The notes: generated by a model not told the origin, from the sequence alone. DNA of 64,000 nucleotides from Enterocola sp045654205 (GCA_045654205.1 JAZOMZ010000001.1:62001-126000); one strand, 5' to 3'; positions 34,089 to 44,603 are shown, counted from the stretch's first letter. Numbers and translations are program-made.

Positions 34089-34613
34089 AAAGAAGCTGAA
34101 ATGTACATTCCCATACTTTCTCATCTCGATATAGTGTGGGTGAGCGGAGAAGTCGTAATCTCTGCCGTGCTCTAGAATGAAAAGCCCGTCTTCATTTAGC
34201 AATCCATTATTTAAAACAAGGTCTGGGAGTTTGTCCAAATCTTTAATAGCATAAGGAGGGTCCGCAAAAACCACATCATAGCTACCTTTTGCAGATTCAA
34301 GGTATTTAAAAACATCGGCTTTTTGTAAGTAGTAATTCTTTACATCTAGTTCGCTGCATACTTTCTTTATATAGCCGATATGTTGCATGCTTATTTCTAT
34401 TCCTATCACAGATTCTGCGCCTCTAGATACAAATTCTAAACCAATACTGCCGCTCCCAGAAAAAAGTTCCAACACTTTAATATCTTCAAAATCTATCTTG
34501 CCCCCCAATACATTAAATAAACCTTCTTTTGCAAAGTCTGTTGTTGGACGTGCTTTTAGTTTTGTAGGTGGAGTAAAACGTCTTCCTTTGAGTGTTCCGC
34601 TTATTATTCTCAT
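34083..34613 (-). CDS. rsmD: 16S rRNA (guanine966-N2)-methyltransferase
   Basis: 176 residues. MRIISGTLKGRRF at the start, LELFSGSGSIGLEFVSRGA SAM-binding loop, and FADPPYAI (DPPY catalytic motif), all diagnostic of RsmD. Overlaps the DUF3822 start region by 4 bases. The stop codon is part of a heptamer repeat. Confidence 0.93.
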   Translation of the reverse strand: MRIISGTLKGRRFTPPTKLKARPTTDFAKEGLFNVLGGKIDFEDIKVLELFSGSGSIGLEFVSRGAESVIGIEISMQHIGYIKKVCSELDVKNYYLQKADVFKYLESAKGSYDVVFADPPYAIKDLDKLPDLVLNNGLLNEDGLFILEHGRDYDFSAHPHYIEMRKYGNVHFSFFS

Positions 34614-35314
34614 AGAGTGGTGGTATTATTGCATTGAGAGATATGTTTTTCTAGCAAATCAAGATATGATTTATCTCCGTCAAAGAATAATTGTATGTCC
34701 TTTCTAGATAAATCAAATTGTTCATAAACACTACCTATAAAGTATAGACAGTCTGTAGGAGTCTTTATATTGAAACTATTAGTAAGTAGCAACTTTCCAT
34801 TTTCTACCAAATTGATTAGTAGAGAATTATTGTTAACACTAGCCCAAACTTCTTTGGTTGCATTACTTTTTGAATGTTCTATAGCTTTAGTAATGTTTTT
34901 AGAACTGTAATGGTGTATTTGATGTAGTGGGAAATGTGTTTTAATAAATTCGTAAAGTCCGTTGTGGATAGCGAATGTACAAATCATATCAAGCATGCTT
35001 ATATCTTCTGCCATAATGATATGATTATTTGTAATGTCAGGGAAATTTAGTTTAAATGCAGAAATGCAGATTTCTTTATTCCCAATTTCTTTTGGGACAA
35101 TGGTATAATATGGGTTGTCTATGTAAATGTTCCAGATTTCTGTCTCGTTTATAGCATCTTCACATAGGCATATTGCCATGGACTTACGGAAATTTTCATC
35201 TGTTTTTTCAAATGTAATCGTCTTACATTTCCCATTTACACATAAAGAAAGCCCACCCGTAGAAAAACGGATGGACTTACTATTATTTTTGATATTATTC
35301 CCAGTTGCCTGCAT
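34610..35314 (-). CDS. DUF3822 family protein
   Basis: 234 residues, no signal peptide. Recognised as the Bacteroidota DUF3822 family from pattern and context: RFSTGGLSLCVNG at the N-terminus, YYTIVPKEI, EVWASVNNNSLLINLVENGKLLLTNSF, and the position directly ahead of rsmD. Resembles an actin/ASKHA-like fold in my reading, function unknown. Start overlaps the upstream gene's end by 20 bases; a later start is possible. Confidence 0.75.
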   Translation of the reverse strand: MQATGNNIKNNSKSIRFSTGGLSLCVNGKCKTITFEKTDENFRKSMAICLCEDAINETEIWNIYIDNPYYTIVPKEIGNKEICISAFKLNFPDITNNHIIMAEDISMLDMICTFAIHNGLYEFIKTHFPLHQIHHYSSKNITKAIEHSKSNATKEVWASVNNNSLLINLVENGKLLLTNSFNIKTPTDCLYFIGSVYEQFDLSRKDIQLFFDGDKSYLDLLEKHISQCNNTTTL

Positions 35315-35930
35315 TATTGTTAGCTTCTTCTATGTCTCCGAATTTTAAGCCAGGATATTTTTCTAGTTTTTCAGTTGTATAAATTAGGTTGATAAGCTCT
35401 TGTTTATCTAAGTCGTTTAGATATGATTCAAAAGGAGCTTTAGCTGCCATAACTTTCACCTTGATACCAGCAGAACCAGTAGTGATTTCATCTTTTTCTA
35501 GAGTAAATTCTTGTCTTGGAGAAGAGAATGGGATATAACGTAAAGAATCAACTGGATAGTCTGCGCCAAATAAGTTTTCTAACATACTAACGTATGTGGT
35601 ATCACGTTTGATAAGACCTAGTTTTACAGCTTTCTTTTCGGTCATACCTTCTTCTAGTTGTTTATCTGTTAACTCACCTTCTTTAAGGACGATTTTAGCT
35701 TTTTCATTTTTGATGAAATAAAGAAGAGTATCGAAATTGTCAGTGTAATCACCTTTAATGTTACGATATTCTGTTTCAGCATGACGAATGTCGATTAATC
35801 GTTCTACGATGACTTTTTCACGAGCATCTCTTACTTCGTTAAACTCAATAGGAGTCATGATACTTTTGTAGCTAAGGAATGCTAATGCACCTGCTGCTAC
35901 AACTAGTAATAATTTAAAAAGGTTATTCAT
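35295..35930 (-). CDS. Conserved membrane-anchored protein
   Basis: 211 residues with one N-terminal membrane helix (residues 4-20), then a coiled part (about 25-60: EVRDAREKVIVERLIDIRHAE) and a periplasmic domain. The segment RHAETEYRNIKGDYTDNFDTLLYFI resembles the start of type IV pilin-like or TssO-type periplasmic proteins, but I would not name it. Bacteroidales-conserved as far as I recall; function unknown. Confidence 0.65.
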   Translation of the reverse strand: MNNLFKLLLVVAAGALAFLSYKSIMTPIEFNEVRDAREKVIVERLIDIRHAETEYRNIKGDYTDNFDTLLYFIKNEKAKIVLKEGELTDKQLEEGMTEKKAVKLGLIKRDTTYVSMLENLFGADYPVDSLRYIPFSSPRQEFTLEKDEITTGSAGIKVKVMAAKAPFESYLNDLDKQELINLIYTTEKLEKYPGLKFGDIEEANNNAGNWE

Positions 35931-35965
35931 ATCTTTATTTTTTTGTGATTTTCATAATACAAATG

Positions 35966-35996
35966 CAAAAGTAAAGAATTTTATTTATTTCTACAA
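35966..35996 (-). promoter_or_regulatory. Promoter of the 35930-34083 unit
   Basis: On the minus strand TTG (35996-35994), 20-base spacer, TACTTTTG (35973-35966). Matches the Bacteroidota promoter well, 36 bases before the start codon. Confidence 0.7.
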
Positions 35997-36057
35997 CTTA
36001 AAAAAGAAAACTTTTTCAAAAAAATATGATAATTTTGTGTCATGATATTATAATCAG

Positions 36058-37440
36058 ATGTTAGTAAAGCATTGTATATTAAAACACTTCAAGTTTGAGC
36101 CTTCTCAAGACCAAAAGAAATTTATAGACCTTTTTTCGTTATTTATGACCAAAAAAGAGTCTTATAAAACATTTCTTTTGAAGGGTTATGCAGGTACGGG
36201 AAAAACTACATTGGTAAGTTCCATTGTACAGGCATGTAAAGATCTAAATATTCCTGTTATTTTATTGGCACCTACAGGTAGAGCAGCCAAGGTTTTAAGT
36301 AATTATTCTTCAGCTCCTGCATCTACCATCCATAGGGCTATTTATCATAAAAAAACTATGGATATTGCCTCAAACTTTGTTCTTGGTTTTAATAAAATTT
36401 CCAATGCTCTTTTTGTAGTAGATGAGGCTTCTATGATAAATACAGCAGGCGAAGGTCTCTTCGGTACAGGAGATTTGCTTTCAGATTTGGTTCAATATGT
36501 AATTTCTGGGGCCCCAAATACAAAACTACTTTTATTGGGTGATGATGCCCAATTGCCCCCAGTTTTTCAAGAAAATTCCCCTGCACTAGACGTAAAAAAG
36601 CTAGAAAGTCTAGGGTTGGACGTTACAACTCATACTTTAACAGAAGTTCTTCGTCAGTCAGAAGAAAGTGGAATATTGCTCAATGCCACTCATATTAGAG
36701 AAAATATCTCCACTCCACAGCAACTTGCATTGGAATGTTTCCCTGATGTACAAAGAGTGGATGGCAGTAATTTTGTGGAATGTCTAGAAAGATCATTTTC
36801 CGATGTAGGGATTGAAGAAACATTGGTTGTTACTCGTTCCAACAAGATGGCGAGTCTTTATGCAAATGGTATTAGGAATAGGATTTTAAGCAAAGAGGGA
36901 AAACTTTCAAATGGTGATAAGCTAATGGTCTTAAAGAATAATTACTTTTTTGGAGGTGATTATGGATTGGAACTTATAGCCAATGGCGATATGGCAGAAA
37001 TTGTGAGGATAGGTAAGTCAAAAGAACTTTATGGGTTCAATTTTAGAGATTTAACTCTATATTTTTCCGATTATTCTTACGAAATAGACGTAACCATATT
37101 GGAAGAATCACTCACCTGTGTTACTCCAGCAGAACTCCAAGAATTAAATACAAAGCTCTTTCACGCAGTAGAAGAGGATTATGCTCATATTAAGTCAAAA
37201 AGAGAACGTTATAAAAAAATGCGCGAAGACAAATATTTGAATGCTCTTCAAGTGAAATTGGCCTATGCAATTACCTGTCATAAGGCTCAAGGTGGGCAAT
37301 GGAAGCATATTTATGTGGATATGGGAAGAGTAAAAAAAGAAGAAATAGATACCAGTTATATGCGTTGGTTATACACTGCAGTAACTAGGGCCACAGAAAG
37401 ACTATATTTAGTCCAATTTTCAGACGATTATTTTAAATAA
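36058..37440 (+). CDS. SF1B helicase, RecD/Pif1-like
   Basis: 460 residues. Walker A GYAGTGKTTL (about 43-52), Walker B FVVDEASMI, motif GDDAQLPPV, and the C-terminal UvrD-like part AYAITCHKAQGGQWKHIYVD with YTAVTRATERLYLV. No N-terminal RecD2 helical extension. The family unwinds DNA 5'-3' in recombination and repair. A -7-like TAATTTTG lies at 36030-36037. Confidence 0.9.
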   Translation: MLVKHCILKHFKFEPSQDQKKFIDLFSLFMTKKESYKTFLLKGYAGTGKTTLVSSIVQACKDLNIPVILLAPTGRAAKVLSNYSSAPASTIHRAIYHKKTMDIASNFVLGFNKISNALFVVDEASMINTAGEGLFGTGDLLSDLVQYVISGAPNTKLLLLGDDAQLPPVFQENSPALDVKKLESLGLDVTTHTLTEVLRQSEESGILLNATHIRENISTPQQLALECFPDVQRVDGSNFVECLERSFSDVGIEETLVVTRSNKMASLYANGIRNRILSKEGKLSNGDKLMVLKNNYFFGGDYGLELIANGDMAEIVRIGKSKELYGFNFRDLTLYFSDYSYEIDVTILEESLTCVTPAELQELNTKLFHAVEEDYAHIKSKRERYKKMREDKYLNALQVKLAYAITCHKAQGGQWKHIYVDMGRVKKEEIDTSYMRWLYTAVTRATERLYLVQFSDDYFK

Positions 37441-37481
37441 AATTATTAATTTTGCAAAAAAATATAAACAAAATTATAGTA

Positions 37482-39254
37482 ATGAAAAAACTACTTTATA
37501 TAACACTGCTACTTTTAGGATTAACCTCCTGTGTAGATGATAAATACAACTTTCAAAATTTAGATTCTACAATGCAGATAGATGCAGATTTGGTAGGCCC
37601 TTTAGCGTATTCAAAAGTTAATCTTGTAGATGTTCTTAATGTTGATTCTTTAGGTGAACTAGAAATCAATATTAAGGGCGACACAATGTATCTTGTAAAG
37701 ACTGATAGTCAATATCTAGGCAACGACCTTATAGACCAACTAAAAGTGTTGCCATCAACCACATTTAATTTGATGGTTCCTGTTGGCCTTCTAAGTAATA
37801 TTGATGCAAAGTCTGCAGAAATAGACTATGATTTGGATTTGAAATTCCCAAATATTAATACAAACGAAAACGAACGTTTGGATAGTATTTTGATGGGACA
37901 TTCTTTTATTGATGTTAGAATCAACTTCCCTAAAAAAATGGTCGAAGGTTCACATCTGAGATTGTCTTTCAATGAAGATGAGCTACTATTAAATCCAGAT
38001 ATTTATCCAGAAAATGCTATTGATATAGACTTAGTTACTGATACAGTTTCAAGAAAAACCTCTTTAATAACAGAAAATATTGACCTTTATGGTGCAATGT
38101 TAAGATTAAATGGCAAGGATAAAATAACCATTTCATTCACTGGAGCTGTTTATACAGAAGGGATGATTGATATAGGTAATGTGTTTGAGATTTCTCTAGA
38201 TTGTTCTCACATGAAACCTCATGTCACATTCATCAATATAGGCAATGCCAGAGATATTGTAGAAAAAGAAAAGGTGATAGAGTTTGATTATGCACATGAT
38301 GTGTATGCAGCAGGTATGAATCTTCCTTTCTATGATCCTTCAATCTTTATGACAAGTTTAAATAATATTGGTGTGCCTGCTAGATATTATTTGGACTATG
38401 TAGAGGGCATCTGTTCTACTACAGGAGAAGTGGTAAGAGCCAAATTTGGAGATTTTGATTCTACATCAGTTATCTTAAATACTCCTACCTACGATGAGAT
38501 TAAAGGCCTTACACATGAAGAATTATTAAACTTTGATGTTAAGAATTTAACAAAAAAATCAGAACTTCTGCTAAATCGTGAATTTGGTCATACAGATAGA
38601 TTGTTTAAAATCAAGGTAGATAAATTAAGATATAAATACCGTATTCGTTCTGTAGAAACAGATAGAGATAATGTACATTTCTTCTTCCACGATAGTGATA
38701 TTCAAACAAAAGAAGTTACTAAACTTCCATTGTGGTTTGAAGGTGATACAGAAAATCCAGAAAAGAACTTTAGACTTAGTAGAAAAGATACTGTGAGTCT
38801 GAATCTGAGCTCTTTAAGCATATTAGGAAATTCTCAGATTACAGAAGATAGTAAAGGTATTTTAAAATTCTACTATAATAACCACTTGCCACTTGGAGTA
38901 GATGCAAAAGTTAAATTCATTGATGAAAAAGATAATGAAATAATTCTTTCAGCAGCTAAGGAATTCCTTATTGAATCTGGCGAGGTGGATGAACTAGGAA
39001 ATGTTATTAAAGGCAAAGAACCAAAAGAAATGCTTATGTTGGTTCTTACATATGCTGATATGCAAGAACTATTCAATCAAAATGTGAGAGTGGTTTTGGA
39101 ATATAAATTGGAAAATCCAGAACATAAAAATGTATTCTTAAGAACAACAGATTGGTTAGACTTAAAGATAATGTTCCATGTCAAGGCTTCTATGATAGCA
39201 GATCCTACAGAATGGGTCATAGGTGATGAGAGTTATCCAGAAGAAGAATTATAA
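37482..39254 (+). CDS. Large beta-rich lipoprotein
   Basis: 590 residues from the ATG at 37482; ten upstream codons are unlikely since the signal peptide begins KKLLYITLLLLGLTSC with lipobox LTSC (Cys17). The rest is beta-rich, no family recognised. It probably works with the DUF5723 outer-membrane protein 20 bases downstream, as a paired surface complex; this is inference from context. Confidence 0.7.
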   Translation: MKKLLYITLLLLGLTSCVDDKYNFQNLDSTMQIDADLVGPLAYSKVNLVDVLNVDSLGELEINIKGDTMYLVKTDSQYLGNDLIDQLKVLPSTTFNLMVPVGLLSNIDAKSAEIDYDLDLKFPNINTNENERLDSILMGHSFIDVRINFPKKMVEGSHLRLSFNEDELLLNPDIYPENAIDIDLVTDTVSRKTSLITENIDLYGAMLRLNGKDKITISFTGAVYTEGMIDIGNVFEISLDCSHMKPHVTFINIGNARDIVEKEKVIEFDYAHDVYAAGMNLPFYDPSIFMTSLNNIGVPARYYLDYVEGICSTTGEVVRAKFGDFDSTSVILNTPTYDEIKGLTHEELLNFDVKNLTKKSELLLNREFGHTDRLFKIKVDKLRYKYRIRSVETDRDNVHFFFHDSDIQTKEVTKLPLWFEGDTENPEKNFRLSRKDTVSLNLSSLSILGNSQITEDSKGILKFYYNNHLPLGVDAKVKFIDEKDNEIILSAAKEFLIESGEVDELGNVIKGKEPKEMLMLVLTYADMQELFNQNVRVVLEYKLENPEHKNVFLRTTDWLDLKIMFHVKASMIADPTEWVIGDESYPEEEL

Positions 39255-39274
39255 ACCCAATTAATATTTAGATT

Positions 39275-40687
39275 ATGAAAAGAATAATAGCAATATACAC
39301 AGTTTTATTATTGGGTTTAACCTCTGCATTAGCAACGCCCAATACTATGTATTTTATGGAATATCTTCCATACCAATCTACAATGAATCCAGCTTTACAG
39401 CCTAGATGTACTTCATATGTAGAACTCCCAGCAATATCAACAGTTTCATTGTATGCAAATACTGGAGGTCTCTCTCTAAACGATTTTGTTTATGTAAAAG
39501 ATGATAAATTAGTCACTTTCTTACACCCAGAATTTGGTAACAAAGAAGCAGTTTATTCAAAACTAATGAAATCATCGGGAGTTGATGTGGAGTATGATAT
39601 GAGCTTATTTGGTTTCGGGTTTAGAGTAAAAGAGAAAGGTTATGTAAATATCAATGCATCTGTGCATTTAGATGCAACAGTAGGGATGCCTTCTGATATT
39701 ATCACATTAGGAATGTATGGCACGCCAGATACTTTAAATGTAAATTCATATGGTGTAAAAACTCCTATGGCATTAAATGCTTATTTAGACCTTAATGGTG
39801 GATATTCTGAGCAGATAAATGATGAATGGATTGTTGGTGGACGTGTTCACCTATTATATGGTTTGGCAAATGCAAGAATCAATTCTGATGATCTTACTCT
39901 AAATCTTTCTCAGCAAGAATGGAATGTATCTGGCAATGTTTATGGCAAAATTTCTTGTCCTCTAATTAAATTTGCCACAAATGAGAATGGAGAGGTTATA
40001 GGTATTATTACACCAGAATCTCCTATGGATGTTCTAAATTCTTTTGGTTATAGTTTTGGTGCGTCTGTAGATTTAAGTGCAGTTTACAAACCAGTTCCAG
40101 AAGTTAAGATTTCATTTTCTGTAAAAGATTTAGGTTTTATTGTATGGCAATCAAATGCTGTTGAGCTTAATGGAAATATAGATTATACATACCAAGGTGA
40201 GGAACTTCCTTACGAAGAGGGAGACGAAAGAGAATATCCAACATATAATTTATATTCAACCAATACCTCATATACCACCATGACAAATGGTAAGATTTAT
40301 GCAGGTATTGAATATAGTTTCCTTGAAAACATGATGAGCATAGGTTTGGTATCAAAAACCTCTTATAATTACAATCACTGGAACGAAGAGATTACTGTAG
40401 GATATAATTTAAGACCATGTTCTTGGTTTGGACTTTCTGCTAGCTACTCATTAATATCAGGCAAAAGTAGCACAATAGGTTTAGGTGTTAACCTAAGAAT
40501 CCCACCATTTAGTTTCTACGCAGTATCAGATTACACCCCTGTTCATTATTCAGCAGAAGGTATACCTTATAAAACCTCCGCAGTAAACGTGCAAGCAGGT
40601 TTAGCACTTACTTTTGGATGCAAGAAGAAAAAAGTAGTGGTAGAACCAGTGATAGCTGAGGATGTTCTTCCAGAACCAGAGCAATAA
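39275..40687 (+). CDS. DUF5723 outer-membrane beta-barrel protein
   Basis: 470 residues. Signal peptide ending ALAT; then NTMYFMEYLPYQSTMNPALQP, the entry motif (x-P-x-x-x-N-P-A) shared by DUF5723 and PorP/SprF-type barrels. Alternating strands continue through the end, including RIPPFSFYAVSDY, with a Lys-rich turn and a short acidic tail. Likely an outer-membrane protein; a function in T9SS or gliding is not shown here. Confidence 0.8.
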   Translation: MKRIIAIYTVLLLGLTSALATPNTMYFMEYLPYQSTMNPALQPRCTSYVELPAISTVSLYANTGGLSLNDFVYVKDDKLVTFLHPEFGNKEAVYSKLMKSSGVDVEYDMSLFGFGFRVKEKGYVNINASVHLDATVGMPSDIITLGMYGTPDTLNVNSYGVKTPMALNAYLDLNGGYSEQINDEWIVGGRVHLLYGLANARINSDDLTLNLSQQEWNVSGNVYGKISCPLIKFATNENGEVIGIITPESPMDVLNSFGYSFGASVDLSAVYKPVPEVKISFSVKDLGFIVWQSNAVELNGNIDYTYQGEELPYEEGDEREYPTYNLYSTNTSYTTMTNGKIYAGIEYSFLENMMSIGLVSKTSYNYNHWNEEITVGYNLRPCSWFGLSASYSLISGKSSTIGLGVNLRIPPFSFYAVSDYTPVHYSAEGIPYKTSAVNVQAGLALTFGCKKKKVVVEPVIAEDVLPEPEQ

Positions 40688-40717
40688 AAAAAAACCGACA
40701 TTAGTCGGTTTTTTTAT
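40686..40717. terminator. Bidirectional terminator
   Basis: AAAAAAACCGAC, loop ATT, AGTCGGTTTTTTT between the convergent DUF5723 and acyl-CoA synthetase genes. Confidence 0.85.
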
Positions 40718-40722
40718 TGTAT

Positions 40723-42534
40723 TTACTCATACATTGCATTTATCTCTTTTGCAAAGAGTTCATTCACTACCTTGCGTTTTATCTTCAATGTGTTGGTCAA
40801 GTGACCTTGGTCCATTGTAAATGCGTTAGGAAGTAGAGTGAAGCGTTTGATTTGCTCATAACGAGCTAACCCTTCATTCTTATCTATTACAATGCCATCG
40901 TATAGTGAAACTATTTCTGGAAGAGCAATTAATTCTTCTCTAGAAGAGAATTTTAAACCTTTGCTTAAAGCATATGTTGTTAAGTTGTCAAAGTTTGGTA
41001 CAATAAGCATTGATACATATTTTCTTTCATTACCTATGGCAACACATTGATCAACATAACTAGAATCGCTAAATAATCCTTCCAAATGTTGAGGTGCTAT
41101 ATATTTACCCCCAGCTGTTTTAAATAGGTCTTTGATACGGTCTGTGATGTAAAGGTTGTTTTGCATATCTATGTAACCAGCATCACCAGTTTTGAAGAAT
41201 CCGTCTTCTGTATAAGATTCTGCATTAGCATCAGGACGTTTGTAATAACCTGGAGTAATAGTTTTACCTTTAAGAAGGATTTCGCCCTCGCTAGAGATTT
41301 TTACTTGTAGGTCTGGCATAATTTGACCGATTGAACCAATAATGTAACCTCTATTGTTTAGTGGGAAACAACATACAGTTGCACAAGATTCTGTTAGGCC
41401 ATAACCATAAACTAGGTTGATGCCAATAGCATGCATAAATTCTAAAATTTCATCAGCAAGTCTTGCACCAGCCACAGGGAAGAAGTTACCATTGTCTAAG
41501 CCAGCAGCTTTCTTAACCTTGTTAAACAATGGTTTAGCAATAAATTTATATGCAAGACCAATGTTTAGTGGAGAGTGTTTACCATTGCGATAGTAATCTA
41601 GATTTCTGCGTCTGCCCACTTTTATAGCCCATTTGAAGATAGATTTAAGAAGTTTAGGGCTGCCATTAATTTTGTCATTTACAGCAGCGTAAACTTTTTC
41701 CCAGTAGCGTGGCACAGCACACATAAGTGAAGGACGCACCTCTGGCATAATCTTAGCAATCTCTGCAGGACGTTTGTTTACATAAATCTTAATACCTTTT
41801 TGTAAGCAATACATATCCCAAGCACGTTCAAATACGTGAGTGATAGGAAGGAAAGCCATAGAAGTGTCTTTGTCAGAAGCTGTTGTTAAGCGAATGTTGT
41901 GAATACGCATTGCTTCTGCGTAGTTGTAATGACGAAGCTCCACACCTTTTGGATTTCCAGTAGTACCAGAAGTATAAAGAATGTTTACAAGGTCATCATT
42001 AGTAGCAAGAGCCTTACGAGCAGCAATTTCTTCTGTTCTAGGATTTTTTAGCCCTTCGGCTAAAAGGTCACTATAACGGATTGCATTTTTCTCGCCTTTT
42101 AGGTCGATGTTTGGGTCGATAGCAACAATAGTGCGTAGGTATTTAGATTTTTTCATTACCTCTAAAGCTACGTCGTATTGATATTGCTCTCCAGCATAAA
42201 TAATACCAATTTCTGAGTCGTCTATAATAAAGTCCACTTGTGATGCAGTAGATGTTGCATAAAGTGGTACAGTGATAGCATGTGCAGAATAGTTGGCATA
42301 GTCTGCCATGATAATTTCGCACATGTTTTGTGAGAAGATTCCCACGCGGTCGTTAGATTTTACTCCTAAACCGATAATACCTGCAGCTAGCCCCTCCACT
42401 GTCTTGTCCATCTCTCTCCACGAAATCGCCTCCCATTGACCTGTCTCATCATTCCTGCTATAAATAGCTGCTCGATCACCATACTTTTCAGCTTGTTGGT
42501 GAATCATGGTTGATAATACAAATTCTTTTTCCAT
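40723..42534 (-). CDS. fadD: Long-chain fatty acid-CoA ligase (AMP-forming)
   Basis: 603 residues. ANL-superfamily motifs: ILYTSGTTGNPKGVELRH (P-loop, about 185-202), YGLTESCATVCC (A5), ITDRIKDLFKTAGGKYIAP (A8-hinge region), and a Lys near the C-terminus in NTLKIKRK. The 600-residue type is common in Bacteroidota. Activates free fatty acids for lipid synthesis or breakdown. Followed upstream on the same strand by rnc, fabF and acpP, forming a lipid-related unit. Confidence 0.92.
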   Translation of the reverse strand: MEKEFVLSTMIHQQAEKYGDRAAIYSRNDETGQWEAISWREMDKTVEGLAAGIIGLGVKSNDRVGIFSQNMCEIIMADYANYSAHAITVPLYATSTASQVDFIIDDSEIGIIYAGEQYQYDVALEVMKKSKYLRTIVAIDPNIDLKGEKNAIRYSDLLAEGLKNPRTEEIAARKALATNDDLVNILYTSGTTGNPKGVELRHYNYAEAMRIHNIRLTTASDKDTSMAFLPITHVFERAWDMYCLQKGIKIYVNKRPAEIAKIMPEVRPSLMCAVPRYWEKVYAAVNDKINGSPKLLKSIFKWAIKVGRRRNLDYYRNGKHSPLNIGLAYKFIAKPLFNKVKKAAGLDNGNFFPVAGARLADEILEFMHAIGINLVYGYGLTESCATVCCFPLNNRGYIIGSIGQIMPDLQVKISSEGEILLKGKTITPGYYKRPDANAESYTEDGFFKTGDAGYIDMQNNLYITDRIKDLFKTAGGKYIAPQHLEGLFSDSSYVDQCVAIGNERKYVSMLIVPNFDNLTTYALSKGLKFSSREELIALPEIVSLYDGIVIDKNEGLARYEQIKRFTLLPNAFTMDQGHLTNTLKIKRKVVNELFAKEINAMYE

Positions 42535-42537
42535 TTT

Positions 42538-43344
42538 TTAATTGTTAATATTAGTATTTTTAGGATCTTTTATTAAAGAAATGTCTGGTTTAATACTGTT
42601 TAATTCTTTTTTGAAACTCTTTTGCTTAATTCTGCCTAGTGCGTTTTTGCATGCAAGTTGTTGAGCCTCTTTTTTTGTATAACCAGTACCGGTCCCCACT
42701 AATATACCTTCTACTTTAAGTTTTGTAGTAAACTGAGACGAGTTAGTTGATTTGTCATAAATTGGAGCTTCGAATATAAATTCGTAATCAACTTTTCTGT
42801 GTTGAGTCCACTCTATAAACTTAGATTTAAAGTTAACTTCTTGTTTAGATAACTTTTCTATGTCTATATGTTTCTCTTTTATAAGTTTAAGTATAAATTG
42901 TTTACTCTTTTTATATCCTCTATCCATAAAAATGGCTCCCATAAGTGCCTCAAAAGCATTGCCATTTATATGTGCTTTAAATTGTGGGGTGTGTTCGTTT
43001 GAGGATACGAGTTTATTTAGACCTATTCTTACAGCTAGGTCGTCAAGTGTGGCGCGTTGAACTATCTTTGAACGAAGATTAGTTAGTTCGCCTTCACGTT
43101 TGTTTGTGTAATTTTGATAAAGAATATCAGAGATTACAGTTCCTAGGACAGAATCGCCAAGGAATTCTAGTCTTTCATTGTTCTGTAGTTTACTCTTGTG
43201 GTCGTTGCATACAGAGCTGTGGGTAAGAGCTAATTGGTAATAGTCCCATTCCCTGGGACTAAAACCTAATATATTTTTTAGCTTGGAATAATTTTTTCTC
43301 TGATTTGCAGGAAGTTTTATTCGTTGTATAAGAGTCAGTATCAC
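42538..43344 (-). CDS. rnc: Ribonuclease III
   Basis: 268 residues. Catalytic signature NERLEFLGDSVLGTVISD (about 59-76) with the paired Glu/Asp, a second acidic pair near GNAFEALMGAIFMD, and a C-terminal dsRNA-binding domain (LVGTGTGYTKKEAQQLACKNAL). Processes rRNA precursors and structured mRNAs. Longer basic C-terminal tail than E. coli (226 residues). The unit order acpP-fabF-rnc is conserved in many bacteria. Confidence 0.95.
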   Translation of the reverse strand: MILTLIQRIKLPANQRKNYSKLKNILGFSPREWDYYQLALTHSSVCNDHKSKLQNNERLEFLGDSVLGTVISDILYQNYTNKREGELTNLRSKIVQRATLDDLAVRIGLNKLVSSNEHTPQFKAHINGNAFEALMGAIFMDRGYKKSKQFILKLIKEKHIDIEKLSKQEVNFKSKFIEWTQHRKVDYEFIFEAPIYDKSTNSSQFTTKLKVEGILVGTGTGYTKKEAQQLACKNALGRIKQKSFKKELNSIKPDISLIKDPKNTNINN

Positions 43345-43349
43345 AAATA

Positions 43350-44603
43350 TTATTTGTATTTTTTGACTATTATACTTGCATTGTGTCCGCCGAATCCAAA
43401 TGTATTGGATAGAGCTGCGTTAACTACGCGTTTTTGTGCTTTATTGAAGGTAAAATTCAGATTGTAATCTATATTTTCGTCTTCCTCGCCAGTGAAATTA
43501 ATGGTAGGAGGAACAATATCATTTTTTACAGCCAATATGCTCGCTATAGCTTCTACAGCACCTGTTGCACCAAGCAAGTGTCCAGTCATTGATTTTGTAG
43601 AACTAATGTTTAGCTTGTAAGCATGTTCACCAAATACCTCTTTGATAGCCTTTGTTTCAGCGATATCTCCTTGAGGGGTTGATGTACCATGTACATTAAT
43701 ATAGTCTATATCCTCTGGCTTCATATTGGCATCTTCAAGTGCGTTTTGCATCACTTTGATTGCACCCAAACCTTCTGGGTGTGGAGCTGTAATGTGGTAT
43801 GCATCTGCAGATGCTCCTACACCTACTACTTCTGCATAAATTTTTGCACCACGAGCCAATGCGTGTTCCAATTCTTCTAGTACTAAGCAACCTGCGCCTT
43901 CTCCCATAACAAAGCCGTCACGAGATTTACAGAATGGGCGAGAGGCTGTCTCAGGACTATCATTTCTGGTTGAAATAGCGTGCATAGAGTTGAAACTTCC
44001 TACACCAACTTTGGTGATAGGGGCTTCGGTACCTCCTGTTACCATGATATTTGCTCTGCCTAGTTTAATTTGGTCAAAAGCCACGGATATAGCACTTGTG
44101 CTAGATGCACAAGCAGAAACGCATGCATAATTGGGACCTCTAAATCCGTATTCCATTGATACGTGACCGCTTACACTGTCAATAATCATCTTTGGAATAA
44201 AGAAAGGATTGAATCTAGGGGTTCCATCGCCCTTGCAGTAGTCTTCCATTTCGTTTTCAAATGTACCGATACCGCCAATACCCACACCCATGATAACTCC
44301 GATTTTGTTTAAATCTTCCGCCTCAGTATCTATGTTTGCATCTTTAATAGCTTCGCGTGCAGCCACAATGCCATAGATAGAAAACAAATCATGTTTTCTT
44401 ACCTCTTTTCTATCAAAATGATCAAGGGGATTAAAATCCTTCACTTCGCAGGCGAACTGCGTTTTAAATTTTGTAGTATCTATATGTGTAATAGGTCCTG
44501 CTCCGCTGACTCCATTAACTAAAGAATCCCAAAATGTAGGAACGTCATTACCTATTGGGGTAAGCGCACCAAGACCTGTTACAACAACTCTTCTTTCTCT
44601 CAT
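43350..44603 (-). CDS. fabF: 3-oxoacyl-ACP synthase II
   Basis: 417 residues. Cys-His-His triad visible: Cys in CVSACASSTS (about 167), His in VHGTSTPQGD, His in MTGHLLGATGA; closing SNTFGFGGHNAS. Elongates acyl-ACP with malonyl-ACP. Starts 9 bases after acpP. Confidence 0.96.
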   Translation of the reverse strand: MRERRVVVTGLGALTPIGNDVPTFWDSLVNGVSGAGPITHIDTTKFKTQFACEVKDFNPLDHFDRKEVRKHDLFSIYGIVAAREAIKDANIDTEAEDLNKIGVIMGVGIGGIGTFENEMEDYCKGDGTPRFNPFFIPKMIIDSVSGHVSMEYGFRGPNYACVSACASSTSAISVAFDQIKLGRANIMVTGGTEAPITKVGVGSFNSMHAISTRNDSPETASRPFCKSRDGFVMGEGAGCLVLEELEHALARGAKIYAEVVGVGASADAYHITAPHPEGLGAIKVMQNALEDANMKPEDIDYINVHGTSTPQGDIAETKAIKEVFGEHAYKLNISSTKSMTGHLLGATGAVEAIASILAVKNDIVPPTINFTGEEDENIDYNLNFTFNKAQKRVVNAALSNTFGFGGHNASIIVKKYK